Source: Saccharothrix tamanrassetensis (lineage in GTDB: Bacteria > Actinomycetota > Actinomycetes > Mycobacteriales > Pseudonocardiaceae). From it: a DNA stretch of 64,000 bases. Position 1 is the first letter of the stretch. Every line of letters starts with the position of its first letter. Made by a program: the position numbers and the translations under genes. Shown here piece by piece: positions 60,321 to 64,000 of this stretch. The notes beneath the pieces are model-generated. The model searched no databases. It worked only from the letters and a program-made list of their open reading frames with translations, and was not told the origin of the DNA. The stretch spans positions 744,001 through 808,000 of the forward strand of contig NZ_JACHJN010000001.1 of the NCBI RefSeq assembly GCF_014203665.1, read 5' to 3'.

Positions 60321-60699
60321 GTCTGCCCAACCCCTTCGGTCGTTACCCGGGGTCCACCCGTGAAGCGTCGTACAACCGTCGGGTCGGGATTCACCAAACC
60401 CTTCGGCGGTGCCGGGCGGCCGTTCCAACCTACCCCAAGGGAACGGCACGCGCGGTGTTTCCCGAGGTTGCCGCTTTCCGTCGGAGTTCCGACGGAAATT
60501 ATGGAAACGGTGGCTACGATGCCGTGCGCAGCTGTCCGATCGTCGGTCGCGGGAGTTGCCGGACCGTTGCGGCACAGCGACTTCCACCGGCCAACCGGAT
60601 GGCGGATCGGGGGGACAGCACCAGTGCCGCCCGCCGGACGGAGTACGTATGGTCGGCCGCGCGTGCACATAGCCGATAGGTCACCTGGGGAGCTGGAAC
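60321..60699. promoter_or_regulatory. Divergent intergenic region, LysR / ABC transporter
   Basis: This 379-bp region contains no gene. It contains a perfect dyad (60475-60498) and, downstream of it on the plus strand, TACGAT at 60514-60519, which could be a -10. No clear -35 partner is visible. GGGGAG before GTG 60700 is the ribosome binding site of the ATPase gene. Confidence 0.65.
60475..60498. promoter_or_regulatory. Perfect 11-bp dyad, candidate operator
   Basis: Arms 60475-60485 (TTTCCGTCGGA) and 60488-60498 are exact reverse complements separated by 2 bp. With so short a loop it is more likely a protein-binding dyad than an RNA hairpin. It lies in the middle of the divergent region, about 155 bp before the LysR start and 200 bp before the ABC start. 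Confidence 0.7.
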
Positions 60700-61491
60700 G
60701 TGAAAATGTCTCCGAATCAAGGCTCGGACGACGTCGTGCAGTTGCATTCGGTCCGCAAGGTTTACGGCAATGAGCGCAACGGCGTCGTGGCCCTTGACGG
60801 AGTCACCCTCGGCATCGCGCGCGGCACGTTCACCGCCGTGATGGGCCCGTCCGGTTCCGGCAAGAGCACCGCGCTGCACTGCGCCGCGGGCCTGGACCGG
60901 CCGACGTCCGGATCGGTCGTGCTGGACGGGCAGGAGATCACCGGCCTGAACGAGCGGCAGCTGACCGAATTGCGGCGCGAGCGCATCGGCTTCGTCTTCC
61001 AGTCGTTCAACCTGCTGCCCGCGCTCACCGTCGTGGAGAACGTCCAGCTGCCGCTGCGGCTGGCGGGCAAGCGCGCCAAGCGCAACCAGGTGGACGACGT
61101 GATCGACCGGGTGGGACTGTCCGACCGCAAGCGGCACCGGCCGGGCGAGCTGTCCGGCGGCCAGCAGCAGCGGGTGGCCATCGCGCGCGCCCTGATCACC
61201 CAGCCCGCGGTGATCTTCGGTGACGAGCCGACCGGCGCGCTGGACACCCGCACCGCGCTGGAAGTCCTGGCGCTGCTGCGGCAGGCCGTCCGGGACGTCG
61301 GCCAGTCCGTGGTGATCGTGACGCACGACCCGGTGGCCGCCGCGCACGCGGACCGGGTCGTCTTCCTCGCCGACGGCCGGATCGCGGGCGAGCTCACCTC
61401 CCCCACCGCGCACGCGGTCAGCGAGCGGATGACCCAGCTGGGCGCGTGGGCCGACGTGCCCGCCGCGGACCTGACGGGTGGGCTGCGCTGA
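60700..61491 (+). CDS. ABC transporter ATPase, LolD/MacB type
   Basis: A 263-residue ATPase. Walker A is GPSGSGKST, the signature is LSGGQQQRVAIARAL, and Walker B is VIFGDEPTGALD. This is the group that works with FtsX/MacB-type permeases, often in peptide-antibiotic resistance. GTG 60700 is preferred over ATG 60706 because GGGGAG is 7 bases before it. The stop overlaps the permease start (TGATG). Confidence 0.94.
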   Translation: MKMSPNQGSDDVVQLHSVRKVYGNERNGVVALDGVTLGIARGTFTAVMGPSGSGKSTALHCAAGLDRPTSGSVVLDGQEITGLNERQLTELRRERIGFVFQSFNLLPALTVVENVQLPLRLAGKRAKRNQVDDVIDRVGLSDRKRHRPGELSGGQQQRVAIARALITQPAVIFGDEPTGALDTRTALEVLALLRQAVRDVGQSVVIVTHDPVAAAHADRVVFLADGRIAGELTSPTAHAVSERMTQLGAWADVPAADLTGGLR

Positions 61492-63920
61492 TGCTCGGCC
61501 TCGCGCTGCGCACGCTGCGCTTCCGCGTCGGCGGATTCGCCGCGTCCTTCATCGCCCTGTTCCTCGGGGCCGCGATCGTCATGGCCTGCGGCGGCCTGAT
61601 GGAGAGCGGTATCCGCGACGCCGTTCCGCCGCAACGGCTCGCGGCCCCACTGCTGGTGACCGGTGATCCGTCCTACCTGGAGCGCTCGCCGATCGAGGCG
61701 TCGCTGGCGGACCGGGCGAAGGTGCCCGGCGTCGCGAAGGTGCTGCCGGACGTCGCGTTCCCGGTGAACCTGCCCGGTGGTGACGCGACCGGGCACCAGT
61801 GGTCGGCCGTGGAGCTCACCACGCACCGGGTGAACGCGGGCCGGGGTCCGCAGGGGCCCGGTGAGGTCGTGGTGGACGACAAGGCCGGCGCGTCGGTGGA
61901 CAGCGAGATCACCCTCGGGATAGCCAGCAAGAACCGGACCTACCGGGTCGTCGGCGTCGCGTCGGGCCCGGTGGACGCGTCCACCGTGTACTTCAGCGAC
62001 GACGAGGCGCGCCGCCTGTACGCCAAGCCCGGCAAGGTGGACCTGTTCGGTGTGCTGCTGGAGCCCGGAGCGTCGGTGGAGGCCGTGCGCGGGGAACTGG
62101 AGCGCGCGGTCGGCAGCCGGGACGTGAAGGTGCTGGCGGGCGACGAACGGGGGCTCGCCGAGTTCCCCGACGCCCAGGGCGGCGGCGAAGGTCTCATCAC
62201 GCTGTCCGCGGTGTTCGGCGGGTTGGCGATCATGGTCGCGATGTTCGTGGTGGCGGGCACGCTCGGGCTGTCGGTGCAGCAGCGGCACCGGGAGATGGCG
62301 CTGCTGCGGGCGATCGGCTCGACGCCGGGGCAGCTGCGGCGGCTGGTGCTGGGCGAGACGGCGATCGTGGCGGTGCTCGCGACGCTGGCCGGGTGGCCGT
62401 TGAGCGGGTACCTCGGGCGGTGGCTGATGGACCAGCTGGCCGGCGCCGGGGTCGCGCCGAGCCAGCTCGCGTACCGGCAGGGTTGGATCCCGGTGGCCGC
62501 CGGGGTGGGGATCTCGTTGCTCAGCGCGCTGGTCGCGGCGTTCGTCGCGGGCCGGGGCGCGGCGGTGACCAAGCCGACCGAGGCGCTGATGGAGGCGAGC
62601 CTGCAGAGCCGGTGGTTCTCCGTGCCGCGACTGGTGTTCGCGCTGGTGTGCCTGGGCGGCGGCACCGCCCTGAGCATCATCACCGCGCTGGTGATGTCCG
62701 GCCCGGTGGCCGCGTCGACGGCCGGGCCGACGGCGATGCTGTGGGCGTCCGGCATCGCGCTGCTCTCCCCCGCCGCCGCCAAGGTGATCATCGCGGCGCT
62801 GCGGTGGCCGGTACGGGCGGTGGGCGGGCTCGCCGGGTACCTGGCGGTGCTCAACGCGGGCGCGCGTCGGGTGCGGGTGGCCGGTGCGATCACGCCGGTG
62901 ATGCTGGCGACCGGGCTGGCGACCGCGTTGATCTACCTGCAGACCACGCAGGCCGGCGGTTCGGACGGGTTCGCCGAGAACCTGCGGGCGGACGCCGTGC
63001 TGACCAGTTCGTCGGGCTCGCTGCCGGCGGAGCTGGTGGCCGAGGTGGACGGGCTGAACGGGGTGGACGCCGCGTCGGCGCTGGTGGACACCGAGGCGTT
63101 CTTCCCGGACCACGAGGACGGCGACGACGAGGTCACCGTGCTGGGCGTCACCCCCGGCGGTGTCACGCAGACGCTCGGCGTGAGCATCACCCGGGGTTCG
63201 GTCGACGACCTGCGCGGCGATTCGGTGGCGCTGCCGCAGAAGTGGGCCGAGAACCTGGGCACGACCGTCGGCGACACGGTGAAGATGCGGCTCGGTGACG
63301 GCCAGACCGTGCGGGCGAAGGTCGTCGCCATCCACACCGGCTCCTACGAGTCGGCGCTGATGCCCGCGGATCTGGTCCTCCAGCACGCCAACGGTGGCCA
63401 GGTGTCGTGGATCCTGGTCAAGGGCGGGACCGACGCGTTGTCCACGTTGACCGAGAAGTACCCGAACATCCGGGTGATGGACCCGTCTGAGGCCTCGGCG
63501 GGCAGTGGTGGCGGCGGCGAGCAGACCGGGGCGTGGGTCAACTACCTGCTGGTCGGCATGATCCTGGCGTACACGGTCATCGCGCTGGTGAACACGCTCG
63601 TCATCGCGACCGGTGAACGGCGGCGGGAGTTCGCGCTGCAACGGCTGATCGGCGCGACCCACGGGCAGATCCTGCGCATGGTCGGCGTGGAGGCGGTGGT
63701 CATCGCGGTCGGCGGCATCCTGCTGGGCGGGATCGTGTCGCTGGTGACGCTGATCCCGTTCGCCTTCGCGATGGACGGCTCGCTGTGGCCGTCCGGCCCG
63801 ATCGGCATCTACCTGACGGTGGTCGCCTCGGCGACCGGCCTGACGCTGCTGTCCACCCTGCTGTCCACCGCGCACGTGCTGCGCACGCCGCCGGTGGAAG
63901 CGGCGGCGACCCTGAGCTGA
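61491..63920 (+). CDS. FtsX/MacB-type ABC permease (809 aa)
   Basis: An 809-residue membrane protein with two FtsX-type units. It has a first N-terminal segment, an extracellular domain of about 200 residues, and three segments with the MALLRAIGSTPGQLRRLVLGE coupling helix. A second segment group and extracellular domain follow, then a repeat of the coupling pattern (FALQRLIGATHGQILRMVGVE). The partner ATPase is upstream with overlapping codons. Pairs of this type expel or detach cell-envelope-active peptides, so self-resistance to the cluster product is a reasonable inference; lipid or signal transport is the alternative. Confidence 0.93.
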   Translation: MLGLALRTLRFRVGGFAASFIALFLGAAIVMACGGLMESGIRDAVPPQRLAAPLLVTGDPSYLERSPIEASLADRAKVPGVAKVLPDVAFPVNLPGGDATGHQWSAVELTTHRVNAGRGPQGPGEVVVDDKAGASVDSEITLGIASKNRTYRVVGVASGPVDASTVYFSDDEARRLYAKPGKVDLFGVLLEPGASVEAVRGELERAVGSRDVKVLAGDERGLAEFPDAQGGGEGLITLSAVFGGLAIMVAMFVVAGTLGLSVQQRHREMALLRAIGSTPGQLRRLVLGETAIVAVLATLAGWPLSGYLGRWLMDQLAGAGVAPSQLAYRQGWIPVAAGVGISLLSALVAAFVAGRGAAVTKPTEALMEASLQSRWFSVPRLVFALVCLGGGTALSIITALVMSGPVAASTAGPTAMLWASGIALLSPAAAKVIIAALRWPVRAVGGLAGYLAVLNAGARRVRVAGAITPVMLATGLATALIYLQTTQAGGSDGFAENLRADAVLTSSSGSLPAELVAEVDGLNGVDAASALVDTEAFFPDHEDGDDEVTVLGVTPGGVTQTLGVSITRGSVDDLRGDSVALPQKWAENLGTTVGDTVKMRLGDGQTVRAKVVAIHTGSYESALMPADLVLQHANGGQVSWILVKGGTDALSTLTEKYPNIRVMDPSEASAGSGGGGEQTGAWVNYLLVGMILAYTVIALVNTLVIATGERRREFALQRLIGATHGQILRMVGVEAVVIAVGGILLGGIVSLVTLIPFAFAMDGSLWPSGPIGIYLTVVASATGLTLLSTLLSTAHVLRTPPVEAAATLS

Positions 63921-63970
63921 CCTTTAGACCCTGAGCTGACCTCTACGGGCTGACCTCTACAGGGTGACCT
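63908..63970. repeat. Short tandem repeats around the permease stop codon
   Basis: An identical 16-bp unit (GACCCTGAGCTGACCT) occurs at 63908-63923 and 63927-63942, with a 19-bp period. This merges into a 14-bp unit ending TGACCTCTAC at 63933-63946 and 63947-63960, then a decayed copy. The array includes the permease stop and reaches the end of the convergent gene. Replication slippage is the simplest explanation. Confidence 0.75.
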
Positions 63971-64000
63971 CGGTGTCGGTCCTGGCCGACTCGACCAGCG
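63957..64000 (-). CDS. C-terminal end of a convergent gene (cut by window)
   Basis: One minus-strand frame is open from the window edge and ends at TAG 63959-63957, giving LVESARTDTEVTL as the last residues. The other two frames do not give a better end. Too little is visible to assign a family. Two-component genes often lie next to such ABC pairs, but nothing here shows it. Confidence 0.4.
   Translation of the reverse strand, partial: LVESARTDTEVTL

Noticed and set aside
63908-63970. GCTGAC-containing repeats at the end of the window as a fourth activator site
   Set aside because: The periods are 19 and 14 bp, not 11. They lie between convergent gene ends and overlap a stop codon, so slippage repeats are more likely than an operator.

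Overview
GC-rich actinomycete DNA. GTG starts, ATGA/GTGA stop-start overlaps, MbtH proteins and very large NRPS genes all point that way; a Pseudonocardiales-type host is my inference. The whole window looks like the inside of one large non-ribosomal peptide cluster. Its left edge is cut inside the first NRPS gene, and it ends beside a transporter pair and the tail of a further gene.

Layout. 3-27389 (+): a truncated NRPS (modules here numbered 1-3), a 6197-residue NRPS (modules 4-8), an MFS exporter and an MbtH protein. 27568-33452 (-): a hypothetical gene, a flavin reductase, a cation/proton antiporter, an ABC ATPase, a second MbtH, a P450 and an ABC-2 permease. 33449-50322 (-): a 4941-residue NRPS ending in a thioesterase (modules 9-12), preceded by SbnA/SbnB-type genes for 2,3-diaminopropionate (Dap). 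50696-52288 (+): a RebH-type tryptophan halogenase. 52578-59109 (-): a tightly coupled seven-gene operon with a butirosin-type ACP / ATP-grasp ligase / PLP decarboxylase core, an acyl-CoA dehydrogenase plus a half-size partner, and two KAS III-fold proteins. 59283-60320 (-): a LysR regulator. 60700-63920 (+): an FtsX/MacB-type ABC pair.

Working model from hand-read adenylation signatures: ...hydrophobic - D-X (module without its own A domain) - Thr - D-basic - basic - D-basic - Thr - D-hydrophobic - D-diamino acid - aromatic/bulky - diamino acid - Gly, released by the thioesterase. SbnA/SbnB would supply Dap, the halogenase would supply chlorotryptophan (with the flavin reductase giving reduced flavin), and the P450 probably oxidises a residue. 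The seven-gene operon probably makes an extra omega-amino-acyl unit, possibly alpha,beta-unsaturated. I do not recognise the final product.

Most notable: (i) an almost complete deletion of one A domain in an otherwise intact C-T-E module; (ii) three promoters sharing GTCAGC repeats at an exact 11-bp period, each followed at the same distance by a -10-like hexamer, which suggests one activator for three operons; (iii) the combination of butirosin-type amino-acyl-ACP chemistry with a split dehydrogenase and degenerate KAS III proteins; (iv) near-identical DNA blocks in A domains of the same predicted specificity.
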